Shown here: positions 43,401 to 54,006 of the stretch, one piece after another
How positions within the stretch are numbered: position 1 is the first letter of the stretch
Layout of the letters: every line of letters starts with the position of its first letter
Assembly: GCF_033807715.1 (NCBI RefSeq)
Contig: NC_084592.1
Location: 30,259,419-30,323,418 of the forward strand
Source of the DNA: Cololabis saira
Lineage: Eukaryota > Chordata > Actinopteri > Beloniformes > Belonidae
Length of the DNA: 64,000 nt
Direction of reading: 5' to 3'
Notes under the pieces: model-generated
What the model saw: only the letters and a program-made list of their open reading frames with translations
Databases searched by the model: none
What the model was told of the DNA's origin: nothing
Position numbers and translations under genes: made by a program

Positions 43401-43669
43401 GCATTAAAAACATGTTTTTACAAACTGACAGTAAAAAACCGTACCTTGCGCGACAAAAACGCATAATTTAGCCACTATAACAAAGAATAATATATAAATA
43501 ATAATAATGTCATAATCCGTGTATATATCACGACCACGGATCCCATTGACTTTGCATGGTACAATATCCGTGGTGCCCACACGTAATTTTACCAGTTTCC
43601 GTGTTGGTACCACGGAAAATAGTGGTGAGAGGTCGTGGGCATTTCACGGATTTTTGTGAGATCAGGTTG

Positions 43670-43677
43670 TGCAAGTC
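43670..43677. repeat. 8-bp target-site duplication, right copy (giant foldback)
   Basis: TGCAAGTC directly after ATCAGGTTG; matches 36496-36503. Confidence 0.9.
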
Positions 43678-43757
43678 ATACAAGCGCTTCCACTGCAGCA
43701 CGCCTGAACGTGCACAAGGGTGCGAGGGCCCGTTCATTGCTGCTTGCAGCTTAAATT

Positions 43758-43914
43758 ATGTATGTTTTTTGTCTCTTGTCTCCATACACACTGAGGAAGG
43801 CGCAAGCCGACACACGTTGGTGTTTTTTGGATGAAACATATATTAAATAAAGGTTTTTTAACTTTTTTCAATCCACCAGATTGCCTGCATTTTTTCTTTT
43901 GAGTTAGCAATAGC
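43758..43914. repeat. Unassigned interspersed repeat
   Basis: Contains ACTGAGGAAGGCGCAAGCCG, CACACGTTGGTGTTTTTTGG and AATAAAGG, a motif set I associate with short fish interspersed repeats. Boundaries uncertain. Confidence 0.35.
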
Positions 43915-44610
43915 TTTTTTGGATAAATCTGCTGAAGTAATACCTCCATACTGTGTTTTGCAATTTAATGTCGACAATGTTAAATTCCTACATTATTAAA
44001 TAATGGTCAGATAGGAGGGAGTTTACAGGCGACATTAACAGATTATCGGGTTCTACACTGTAGGCGAGGACGAGATCGAGGGTATGATTAAAATAGTGTG
44101 TCCGTTTGTTTAGTTTTTGTGAAATGCCCATCGATTCTAGAAAAGAATTAAAAGCTAACTTAAGATTTTAGCTGTCAACATCCAAATGAATGTTAAAGTC
44201 ACCCACTATTACTGATCAATAAACCAGATAGGAAATCTGAAACCTCAAGACAGAAACTTTAGATAAGCACCAGCAGGGGGCCAGTAAACTACCACTAACA
44301 AACTTGCTTCTCTAATTTCTAGCTCGGAAGTTATAGACTAAGTGTGAAGCTATTGAAGTATTATAATTGCATTTAGGTTTAAATTTTATTTGAAGACTGG
44401 AGTTATAGATTGCCACTACTCCTCCGCCCTGGCCCATAATTCGGGGAATATGATAATTAAAGTAACCTGGCAGCATCCATTCATTTAAGCTAACATACTC
44501 TTCTTCCTGTAGCCACGTTTTCTGTTAAACAGAAAATTGGTCTCGGTAATTAGATGGTTTACTGATGGAGACTTGGAGCTTAAAGATTGTATATTTCGTA
44601 GTCCACCTCA
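43915..44610 (-). pseudogene. L2-group LINE endonuclease relic
   Basis: On the minus strand, KTWLQEEEYVSLNEWM (about 44530-44480), HIPRIMGQGGGVVAIYNSSL (about 44445-44390), GDFNIHLDVDS (about 44200) and LDLVLAYSVEPDNLL with LLSDHYLI (about 44080-44000) are the ordered motifs of the AP-type endonuclease domain of L2-like LINE ORF2. The DFNIH and SDH blocks carry the catalytic Asp and His. Frames change several times. It may be the 5' portion of the minus-strand LINE at 29475-32044, but about 130 residues would be missing between them. Confidence 0.75.
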
Positions 44611-47600
44611 AACTTTTTCTCTATCATGCCGCATTTGGCAAACTTTTGGAGGGCGGGGAATCGACACCAATTCACCAAATACATAATGTATTCCTATATT
44701 AAAGCAGAGAAGCATGTAAGACTGCAGCTCTGAGTCCTGGCCTGGAGGGGGAGTGTCAAATAATATCAGCCAAATTTCTAGCCAAATTTCTAGAAATTTG
44801 GCTGATATTCCCGGTGGGATGAATGCTGTCTCTTTTAATCAGACCAGGTTTTCCCCAAAAACGTCTTCCAATTGTTGATAAAGGCCACAGTGTTTTCTGA
44901 ACACCACCGAGACAATCAGCGATGGAGTGATGACATAGGTCAATTAATGTGAAAATTATTACATATCTATTGCTTTACCCTGTTACATTAAATTATGAAC
45001 AAAAATAAGAAGAGAAGATAAAAACTACCGACACTGATTATACACTTGCGTGACAGATTCAATTAGTAATTTAGGATATTTATGAGGTGGATTTCTATGA
45101 GATTGAAATATTAAGGCACTGTCACTTCCAATATTTTTAAAACATAATTAAATATAAATAATTCATATCTATCAAATGAACTGCCTTTCCATTTACAGTG
45201 TGGACCAGGAGCCTGAGTCATGAGATACGATCACTGTTTTAACCCCATCAGCCATGTAATCAGTGAGGACACAGTTGCAGCCTCTGACACACAAATGATA
45301 AATACATAGGCTCTATTCAACATTTCAACTTCAGTCACAGCCATGTCCCACTCACATTTCATATCAAGCAACATGTCTTCCTTGAAAGAAATGCAGACCT
45401 TGAATTCTTGCTGTTTGCCTGGCAGCTCTTTGAAGTCATGTCCACTCTTGTGTAATTGATACGAACAGCCGTTTACATGGTGCTGTTCAGGAGACTGTCA
45501 ATAACACTGTCAGTAACCTGCACAGCATTAATGAGAAATCACATCCTTTTTTCACTACTGATACTAATGATCAGTTCACTATGCACCTATAGTGAATACA
45601 AAATAGTAAGAACTTGAGCAAACAGTCTCCCCTTCATATGGATTACAAGTACAGCAGGGACCAAATTCCTAAATGTCTGGAATAACATTTTTTTCAGATA
45701 TTTATATCAGACATCAATAACTTTGATTAATGGTATTGATAACACACTGACAGTCATGGGGAAAATGTAGTTTGTTCACTACTTGTTCACTATGTTCCAC
45801 TATGGTAAGATGAACGATGACGAAGCTTTCAAAACATTTGAGGTCGGATTTTGCTGGATGAACTAGTCCTTCTTAGAACACAAGCAAATTAGACATATAG
45901 AATGAAAGGAAGATAATACTTTTATAAAGGCAGCATTGTTAAAGCCAATGTTGTGGTGGTGGAGGGAACTGCAGCAACAAAGTGATGAATTTCAAGTGTC
46001 AGCAAGTATTGGCAAAACATAAAAGCCCCTAAAGGCAGTCCAAGTTGGTGAAACCAGTATAAGATTTTTAAAAAAAAACTTAGGATGAAAATAGCAACAG
46101 TCTTTTATTTTTCCAATCAAACCAGCACACACAACAAGCTAGCACTGGTAACTGATATGCCAGTGGTGGAAAATGGGAACCACTGCATTAACCACTGCCT
46201 CAACTGTGCATTAGCATACTGATGCTGATATTAATCTTTAAAGACACCTTACAAGGAAGCACCAAAAAACATCCAACTGCTTATTTTAGGATGAACCTTT
46301 TTTTTTTATGTAGGGCAGAACATTCGAGTTGTTTTTTTTTTTTTTTTTTTTTAAATTGTAACATACTAATTTTGCAAAAACATAGGATGCTTTATGTGAA
46401 CAACTGCAGCTGACCTAACATCTATAATTACTTTAAGGTTTGCATACTACATAGCAATGACCATATGCACTGTATAATGCATCGTATGCACAGAATGCAG
46501 TATTGGATTTCTAAAATAGCCGACAGATTAACAGGATTCTTAGTGAATGTGTAATCATCCACATTTCAGCTTGGCATGAATGAAGGGAAATATATGTCTT
46601 TGTCTTAGGGAGATGGGTAATATGGGGAGATGTTGTAGGATTGCTACAACATGGGTTAGTATTGTTGATGAGAGAGGCTAATTAGGAAGGCTCTTGTACC
46701 TTTAACCTTCATGCAATTACTGGTGAAATCTTTCTGTTTTATGAAAGACATTAACTTTAGTTGGAACATTTTCTATGTAGATAAGCAAGTTTTTACAAAC
46801 AAATAGGGTTTGTTTTGTCTCACTTTGTGTATACTGTTGTTTTAACCTGGGTATAATGATGGATAGCAAGTCACGGTTTTTGACCCATATAATGTCTCGC
46901 TCTTGTTTATGTCATTTTTCATGCCTCTGCATTTTCCATGTCTGTTGAGCCTTAGGGGAATCACAATCATGTAGCTTAAAATGCTTCTCTACCTTTGAAC
47001 TGGTATCTGTACAGCCAACCCAACACAAACTGCATTTTTAGTCCAGATTTTTCTCGTTGTGATTCCATGATGGTGGATAGAATTTCCAAATGCTATCAGA
47101 GCATTGACATGCCTTTGTGCGTTTGAGAATCTCTTGAAGTCTGTATTCTTCGTGATGGGGTGTTTTCATGGGCAGGAAGGAGTTACCTCAGTGTTTTGGT
47201 GATGTTTTGTTTGAAATATCAACAAATGTGATGTCATGCAGAAATAGCTTATCGTATCTGTAACCTCTGTGGCTTTATTCTGAATGCAAATAACAAAAAA
47301 GAAGATGGAATCATTATCTCTACATGTTATGAAGTGGGATCAAGATTAACATACATTTAATATCAAACTCAATCATAAAGCGACAGTAATTCCTTTCTAC
47401 AATGCCAGACATGTCCCTTGATTATGCTTTTGTCTGTGGAGGGATTAATTACATGAATGATTCAGACTTAAATGTAATAAAACATTAAATAAACACTTAA
47501 ATAACATTTGTCCTAAGACCAAAAAGGTGAGAATGATGTTTATTGTGCCCTTGGTGCTATTGGTAAGAAATTATTGAATGCTGTTTGCATAGCACAGTGA

Positions 47601-47665
47601 AAATAATAAAAACAGAACTTTTTGACCAGGGGCCAGAGAATGAAGCAGGATTGTGCTTTTTAAAC

Positions 47666-47670
<5 letters not shown>
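44611..47670. other. Non-coding stretch with a small hairpin and a duplicated segment
   Basis: A perfect inverted repeat lies at 44762-44808 (AATATCAGCCAAATTTCTA and its complement). 45681-45821 duplicates 34184-34325. A poly-T run lies at 46331-46352. No gene recognised in the remainder. Confidence 0.55.
45681..45821 (+). repeat. Direct duplicate, copy 2
   Basis: From AATAACATTTTTTTCAG to GATGAACGATGAC; near-identical to 34184-34325, same orientation. Confidence 0.9.

Positions 47671-47748
<78 letters not shown>
47671..47748. repeat. (AC)n microsatellite
   Basis: 39 uninterrupted AC units. Confidence 0.98.
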
Positions 47749-47750
<2 letters not shown>

Positions 47751-48464
47751 TATACCAGAGATAACAAATTGTATCTTTTGAAAGCAGAAAAGAAAGAAAG
47801 AAATCCCCAAATGTAAAATATAATTAGGCCAACTGCTGTTGGCAATATCTGGACTCATCGCTAAACATAATGTTCCACCACAATCAGGTGCCTAATTGGC
47901 ACCTGATTGACAGCAACTGGAGAAACCAGAAGCTCAAAACAAGAGTCAATAGCAGCAGCAAAATAATCTGTTTGGCCGTGGTAGAGAAAGTTTGGCATTT
48001 TTTTTCATGGGTAAAATCTACTGCTGCCCATCCCACAAATGCATGTTCTTTCCAACTGTGGCTCCATTTAAACGGGAAATAAACAGGTTTTCCAGCAGTA
48101 TAAGATTTACTGCCAAGAAAAATTGTTATAACAAAGAAATAATCAACCAAAAGGTTTACCAGAAAGTTCCCAAGTCTCTTTAGGATTTAAAAAAAATGCC
48201 AGGTAGTGATAAGCAATCATTTTGCAGCAGTTAGACCTTGAGAACTATACAAAAATTGCTCAAATTTGTCTTTTTTATTGATTACTCTTAAGTAAGACAA
48301 TTCAGTGGTATTGGAATGTGTGCAAAGAATTTAATCGGAGGAAGATGAACTATGAACTATGAACTAAAATACTAGATAATTTTAGAAAAAAAAATTACAT
48401 TTGATACTGTTAATTAAAAAGAATCATTACAACACCAAAAACTATAATATAGTCATTCAGCCTT
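47749..48464. other. Non-coding stretch, nothing recognised
   Basis: No ORF with motif support, no visible repeat boundary. Confidence 0.5.
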
Positions 48465-48597
48465 GAAAACGCCTTCAGCGCTGCGGTCTGCTGCTCCGCC
48501 TGGCTCTGGAGTAGGGCCGCCATGTCCGCCACCACCTGCGCGAGTGACACCACCGCCTGCACATTGGGCGCCACTGTAGCCGACTCGTGCTACTAGG
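48465..48597 (-). mobile_element. LTR element fragment: LTR end, primer site and gag start
   Basis: On the minus strand the order is LTR end (TAGCACGAGTCGGCTACA), a TGGCGCCCAATGTG stretch suited to a primer-binding site, then a gag-like reading frame (VVADMAALLQSQAEQQTAAL) closely similar to the N-terminus of the ORF at 11667. So it is the same family as the short LTR element at 11445-12804, in reverse. The hAT element at 48598 splits it from the rest of the LTR at 49755. Confidence 0.65.
48590..48597. repeat. 8-bp target-site duplication, left copy
   Basis: CTACTAGG; the right copy at 49747-49754 is TTACTAGG, one mismatch. Confidence 0.75.
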
Positions 48598-49746
48598 TAG
48601 GGCTGAAACGATTCCTCGAATAATTCGGGTAATTCGATTACAAAAAATGATCGAGGAATTTTCTCTGCCTCGAGGAATCGTTTAATTTATTTATTTATTT
48701 ATTTATAATTTCTTTTCGTTTAATTTCACCAGCTCAAAGCCTCGTATTACGCCCGGACCACATTTAATGCGACACAACGCGCTGACGGGGGGAGAAAGAG
48801 GCGGCGGGTATGTTTGGTTTTAGTAACATCATGCTCAGGCAGTCTGCAATGGCCCAGACGGGAGACTAATGTAGTTCAGTGCTTAACTTTTATTTTTAAT
48901 CCACGTTATATTCTTCTGGTCCATTCTCCTATATGTTCCCCCTCTAAAGCCAAAATTATTGTTCCGCGTTAAATCGGCGCAGAGCCTACGGTGCTCTCCG
49001 GCGAGGGCGGAGAGCGCCGGTCCGGCTGGCGTTGCCACGGCTACGCCGTAGGGTACGGCGTAGGGTACGGCGTAGGGTACGCAGCGACGCGCACCATTCT
49101 GCGTTGTTGTAACGCGGAACCATAAATCAGCATTTACCCGGTATATAAACCTCTGTTCCCGCTACAGTTTTAACTAAAAGAAAAGGCAGAAAATGTCAGA
49201 AAAATTAAAACGTAATGAAGCTAACTGGGTAGTTTTCATTTCATTTTATCTCTGTAATCATTCATGGATAAAACAAGCAGCACTGGTGCCTAATGTGCTC
49301 CAATACAGCAGGTCTCATAATTTTATTTTGAACACTGCCAAAACTCTAACTTAAAACTTAACTACAACTTAAAATTTGCTTGACACAAACGAAAGTCCAA
49401 TTGAAACACGTGGGAAAAACACCTAATATTTTAAGTTATGTCTGATATCAGGTGTAATGGCATTTTTAGGTTAGAAATAAGAACATTTCTTGGTAAGATC
49501 CTTAGTTTTTTGAGTGAAGGCAGTGAATTTGGTCAACTGGTGTAAGTTCAGGGTTTTTAAATGCACAGCCATGAACCTACTGTATTATATAATTTAGTCT
49601 TGATGTCAATTAACATCTAACATCTTATGTATATTTATAATTGCTCTTTAACTAAACAAATATATGTTTTATCCGATTACTCGATTAATCGATGGAATTT
49701 TCAGTAGAATACTCGATTACTAAAATATTCGATAGCTGCAACCCTA
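48598..49746. mobile_element. Non-autonomous hAT element, 1.15 kb
   Basis: Left terminus TAGGGCTGAAACGATTCCTC, right terminus ATAGCTGCAACCCTA, with subterminal TCGAATAATTCG / CGAATATTTT-like matches and an 8-bp duplication with one mismatch. No transposase ORF. It contains a GGCTGATTTATGG-family palindrome (48953-49133) and a (TTTA)n stretch near 48686-48710. It inserted into the minus-strand LTR of the 48465 fragment. Confidence 0.82.
48953..49133. mobile_element. Palindromic MITE, GGCTGATTTATGG family, copy 3
   Basis: GTTCCGCGTTAAAT on the left and GTAACGCGGAACCATAAATC on the right. Inner GC-rich arms with GGGTACGGCGTA repeated three times. The left outer terminus has decayed. Confidence 0.7.
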
Positions 49747-49754
49747 TTACTAGG

Positions 49755-49814
49755 GTAGCCGGACAGGAACGAGGACACGTGGGTTGGCAGAGAAATGGTA
49801 GACTTTATTGGTCA
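49755..49814 (-). repeat. LTR fragment (R/U5 side) of the 11445 family
   Basis: On the minus strand: an AATAAAG signal, then CACGTGTCCTCGTTCCTGTC and CGGCTACC, matching GTGTCCTCTGTCCTGTCGG in 12525-12804. Continues across the hAT element into 48465-48589. Confidence 0.65.
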
Positions 49815-49902
49815 GTGCCCACACCCTGGGTGGGGTTGGCGAAAGGGCCTTTCTGTGTGGAGTTTGCATGTTCTCCCCATGTTCCCTTGGTAGCAATGTG
49901 AG
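49815..49902 (+). repeat. L2-like repeat fragment
   Basis: Contains GTGTGGAGTTTGCATGTTCT and CATGTTCCCTTGG, as at 22005-22093. Confidence 0.5.
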
Positions 49903-52225
49903 CTAGCTAGCGGAGCAGCGATTCCTGGGCGTAGGCCAGAGTTCCTGGTCTGTGGCTGTGTGATAATAAATGCCTCTAAAGGTTTTAAAGTTTTACCGGT
50001 GTTGTGTCTTCCCATTTTGTTGTTATGGTCTTTTGAGCCGGGCAGTAACAGAGTATAATTCGCACGTGAATTATGTTTTCTTAATTTTGATCATTAAGAC
50101 CTGATGACAGGTGGAAGAGAGGATCAATTTGTTTGACTCAACTGTGTTGGAGCAGGGAAACATTTGAAAAATGCATGGCAGTGTGTCCTGAGGACCTGGA
50201 AAGAAAAACAGTGCCTGATTTGTTACTCACTTGCCAATTGCAAATTGTATTCAGTGAATAAATAGATTCAACAATGATCTAGAAATGTAGGGCTGTCTGG
50301 TGCTGTGTTAGAGAGAGCAGGTTTTGATTAATTTCCCCCCCCATCTGTGCTCACACAGTTGGACATTTTTTGCATCTTTTTAATTAGGTGTTTTCAGTCA
50401 TTTGTGAGCTGAAACGTCTGACGTGTTTCACTGTCTATCCAGAGATGAGCGCCAATATGCTTCAGACGGCACTGACAGCTTGTTATCCATTCAGCTCCCA
50501 TCTAATCTCACAACTCCCCTCTTATCCGTGTGAAATCTTGCTGTGTTTAATTCTCACACCTGGCCAAATTCTCAACAAGAGTAGAACTCAGAAAAACAAG
50601 CTCATGTGGATTATATGGAAAAATGAATTTTATTACGACTAGTTCTCAGAGAAGGATCACATTTAATTGTTATCCTGAAAATCTATCCATGTGTTAAAAT
50701 AACCTGTCATAATGTGACTTTAAAACTAAATGGTGACTTTTAATATAAAGGTTTGTACTCACTTTACCCTCAGTTAAGCTTTCCTCTATTTGTCCTTTTT
50801 CTCTTAGGATTTCCTTGATGTAACTTTGTTGTCATTTCTTAAATCTAAAGAGTCTCAGTGTCTAGACAGAAATTATAATGAACACCATTAAAATAGGTTC
50901 AAATCAAGAGATCAAAGCTAAGCTAGACAATACTTGAAGTCAATGAAAGTGGTTCACAGAGTCACCATAGGCTACGGTTGGATTAGCCTGATGATACCAT
51001 TATCTAAAGTCAAACGTGAGCCAGTAGACAGGCACTCTCTGCAAAGTGCAGTCTGAAGCTCAAAGGAGGGCTGTATTATTGATTTATCAATACTTTGTGT
51101 ATCAGTCTTCAGTCTTTCCACCTCTGCTCAAAAGCATTGCTGCAGTTAAAGAAGGTGATGCAGACTGCAACAACAATGGTTTTATTATGTAGTTTATATA
51201 AGGGAAATATAATCTTTTTTTTTAAAATGAGACATATACTGCTGTTTTTCAAAAGCTGACAGAAGCTCCAGAGGTCATTATGAGACATATAATTTGTTTT
51301 GCTAAAACTTCTGCCGAGATACAGTCCAAAACCGTAATTTTAAACTATATCTTCACATCTCTGTTAATTGCAAGTTCTTTTAAGAAGCTGAGTCTAGTAA
51401 ACTGGTCTGAACCTGCTTTATGCTATACAGGATCAACTACAAATCATATTTTCCAAGTGAAATGACCACAGACAAAGTGACAAGGTTGTGTTTACTTACA
51501 ACCCTTTGAGTTATTGGCTTCAATGATACAAATGTAACCCACCTGCTAGGTAAGTATACTCTGGACCAGAATATTCTAGATTCACCGGGAGGAGTAATGA
51601 TTTGGACACCCCAATGAGTAAAGAGACACAAAGGCAAGTTACAGCAAACCCACTGTATTAACACACATAAAATAATAACAGTTTACAATTTCTGCCGGCA
51701 GTAAGTATTGTCTCTTTGCATTGTCTTTTAACTGGGTGCACCCTTCATAAAATAATGTCTTTGTCAAAAATGAAAAAATATTTCACTTCAATTGTTCCTT
51801 TAAGTCTTTTCCCAAAGTCCTACCACACTGACAGGACAGCCGATGAAGAATGGAGAAGGTCCTCTTCATCCAGATGCTCACAGGGTTGGCTCGCCACTCC
51901 CTCGTCAGGGAGAGAATCCATTCAGTCCAGAATCCAGGGTCATCAAAAAACCCAGCCTGTACAATATAACAGGCTTAAATAAATCTATTCACTCATTTTA
52001 ACTGTACAGTTTGTATTTTCTAAATATCCATGTATTATACAACCTTTAACTGTTAACTTATAAAAGATAAGTGCTGTATTGCAGTGTTAACATATGAATT
52101 GTTAACCTTACCATTTTTATAATGAAAACAAAATCGTTAAATGACTGATAAACAATTAGGAAATCATATGTAAATGATCTGGGGAACCACTCACAGTTCA
52201 GCAATAAATCCTCACTTACACTGAA
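49903..52225. other. Non-coding stretch, nothing firm
   Basis: 49920-50050 has an LTR-like tail (AATAAATGCC followed by a TG-rich stretch), but no partner was found. The remainder to 52225 lacks coding motifs. ORFs of about 60-90 codons have no domain. Confidence 0.45.
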
Positions 52226-52561
52226 TTAAAGGAGCTTGAGGCAGGATTTATGAAAAAAAATGTGTATACGTTTTAAGTTTTCTAGTAATAATGTCAGATG
52301 AAGCGTTCCAAACCAAAAAGAATGAGCCCTCTAGCGTATCTCTCCGTTGCCTTGAACAGGCTGTGTGCTGCAAAATGTGCTGCAATTCGGGGCCCGAATT
52401 TCCCGCGCTGTCCTGCGGATGTGACGTCACATGGCGCTGCATGCGCGTTCTCCCCGTTCTCCCGTGCCGGCTTTCGCTGTTGGCTGCAGTACCCCCGACG
52501 GCCGTCGTGGCGAAGGGTGGCGCTAATGAGTGTCATTTCTTCATGCCTCATGCTCCTTTAA
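52226..52561 (+). mobile_element. piggyBac-like TTAA MITE, family X, copy 1
   Basis: TTAA ends, termini TTAAAGGAGCTTGAGGCAGG and CATGAGGC-type complement at the right end (ATGCCTCATGCTCCTTTAA). 336 bp, no transposase. The same family lies in reverse at 53451-53784 with high similarity (shared ACGTTTTAAGTTTTCTAGTA). Confidence 0.85.
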
Positions 52562-53344
52562 AGTTATTCTATGCAACTTCTGAGAGCTAGCAAGATTTGA
52601 AAGTGGCGACTTCTCTAAGCACCCGCCCCCCCGCCCCCACCCACGAGCGCTCCGTCCAAAGCCACGCCCCCACAAACACGCATACGATTATTAAACATTT
52701 TGGACAGCACATTTACAGCAAAACTACCCCATATCTCATTCAGGGTAGGGTACGCCGTAGCGTAGGCTACGGCGTACCCTACGGCGTAGCTGTGGCAACA
52801 GAGCCTGCACGGCACCGCAGCGCTCCGCCAGCCGCACCGGCGCTCTCCGCTCTCGCCGTGATGGAGAAGCCTACATCCCCACGGACCCCATACAGCTTCC
52901 GAGCCGGAGCTGCTGCGGCTCTTCACGGCTGCTGCGGCTCTCCGTGTCCCCGCGGGCTGCTGCTGCAGGAGCTACTGCTGGGCAGAGTCCTGCAGCAGCA
53001 GCCCGGATGGCTAACGGCTCTGCTCCCCGCTCTCACACACACAGCGGGACCGACCCGCTCTGGAAATAACTACTGGGGTTCCGTGGCAGAGGGGAGGGAG
53101 GGGGGTTACACTGGGACACTGTGAGCCCAGGAGGACCCGTGGGAAGTGGACACGGGGGGGGCTGGAAGCGAGTGCGCGCATGGGACAGGGCGGGGGGGCG
53201 TGGTTTAAAATGAAGGCATCTGATTGGTTCTTTCCCTTCCTGGACCTGGACCAATCCGTATCATTCGGACCGAATGGGCGGGGCTTAGAGGTGCCTCTTT
53301 CAAAATTCTTGCAAGCTCTTCCACATCAGGGAGAATACCTTTAA
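52558..53344. mobile_element. TTAA MITE, family Y, abutting copy 1 of family X
   Basis: TTAA ends and imperfect inverted termini (TTAAAGTTATTCT...AGCTAGCAAGATTT against TTAAAGGTATTCT...AGCTTGCAAGAATT). It shares its left TTAA (52558-52561) with the preceding element, so one inserted at the edge of the other. A GGCTGATTTATGG-family fragment (TACGGCGTACCCTACGGCGT, about 52740-52800) and a GC-rich stretch with an open frame of 175 codons (52597-53124) lie inside. I see no domain in that frame. Confidence 0.7.
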
Positions 53345-53450
53345 GGTAAGTAATATAATGTAAAATAAATTTGTTGTTGATCATTTGTGAGTTTGGTATC
53401 ACAATACTCACATTTTGCACTCATATGCTTCAGCACATTACTATACAGGA

Positions 53451-53784
53451 TTAAAGGAGCATGAGGCTCCTTTTAAGAAATGAGACTCATTAGCGCCACC
53501 CTTCGCCGCGACGGCCGTCAGGGTTACTGCAGCCAACAGTGAAGCCGGCACGGGAGAACGGGGAGAACGCGCATGCAGCGTCATGTGACGTCAAATCCGC
53601 AGGACAGCGCGGGAAATTCGGCCCCACAATTGCAGCACATTTTGCAGCACACAGCCTGTTCAAGGCAACGGAGAGATACACTAGCTCATTCGTTTTGGTT
53701 TGGAACGCTTCATCTGACATTATTACTAGAAAACTTAAAACGTATATGAATTTTTTTAATAAATCCTGCCTCAAGCTCCTTTAA
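53451..53784 (-). mobile_element. piggyBac-like TTAA MITE, family X, copy 2 (inverted)
   Basis: Reverse orientation of 52226-52561, with TTAA at both ends. The two copies plus the family Y element form an inverted-repeat arrangement of about 1.56 kb. Confidence 0.85.
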
Positions 53785-53858
53785 GCAGTCTCATAACCCA
53801 TGAAACTCATAAATTATAACTCTCTGTTCTCACAATGTAAATATAATGCTCACATATT

Positions 53859-53860
<2 letters not shown>

Positions 53861-53953
<93 letters not shown>
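53861..53953. repeat. (CA)n microsatellite
   Basis: About 46 uninterrupted CA units; the longest of three in the window. Confidence 0.98.
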
Positions 53954-53955
<2 letters not shown>

Positions 53956-54006
53956 TTTTTATCCTTTAACATAAAAAAGTAACACAAGACTGAGTTTATG
54001 CTCCAG

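Larger units (their letters stand above)
36504..43669. mobile_element. Giant foldback element, 7.17 kb, with ~3-kb inverted arms
   Basis: The element begins CAACCTGATCTCACAAAAAT and ends with the exact reverse complement, flanked by the 8-bp duplication TGCAAGTC. The left arm runs 36504 to about 39656 and the right arm about 40515 to 43669; sampled stretches are mirror images at roughly 98 percent or better. Each arm contains, from the outside in: 210-bp tandem units, a second copy of the terminal sequence (37888 and 42285), CCGTGGTACCAACACGG-type units, an AAT/ATT and GAA/TTC triplet tract, and a moderately GC-rich segment. The central ~860 bp (39657-40514) is unique and has no ORF of note. 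No transposase is encoded. An 8-bp duplication would fit hAT or Merlin-type integration. Supported by structure; family name unknown to me. Confidence 0.92.
40515..43669 (-). repeat. Foldback right arm
   Basis: Reverse complement of the left arm. Carries a segment at about 40842-41162 not present in the left arm, itself made of two diverged copies of a GTCATCAAACCA...GACGGGATTACATTG unit. Confidence 0.92.
34664..43757 (+). mobile_element. Composite fish repeat (AGGGCCCGAGCAC family) interrupted by giant foldback
   Basis: Opens ATTAGGGCCCGAGCACTTAC and appears to close near 43757 with GCGAGGGCCCGTTCATTGCT plus GCTTGCAGCTT. Between these lie 459-bp tandem units (34819-36080) and 139-bp units (36106-36470), and then the foldback element at 36504-43669. 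Without the foldback the host repeat would be about 1.9 kb. No coding capacity; the ORFs within the 459-bp units are repeated open frames with no domain. The right limit is inferred from the mirrored GGGCCC motif. Confidence 0.55.

Noticed and set aside
36504..43669. Pure assembly artefact explanation for the palindrome
   Set aside because: The flanks carry an 8-bp target duplication and the arms differ by independent events (solo LTR, triplet length, 320-bp segment), which a mirrored mis-assembly would not produce. Long-read confirmation is still worthwhile.
32044..43915. One L2 LINE split by a single 12-kb insertion between its endonuclease (44 kb) and RT (32 kb) parts
   Set aside because: About 130 residues would be missing between them and no target duplication marks the junctions; two separate copies explain it equally well.
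52597..53124. 175-codon GC-rich plus-strand ORF as a host gene
   Set aside because: It lies entirely inside a TTAA element with inverted termini, has biased composition and no recognisable domain.
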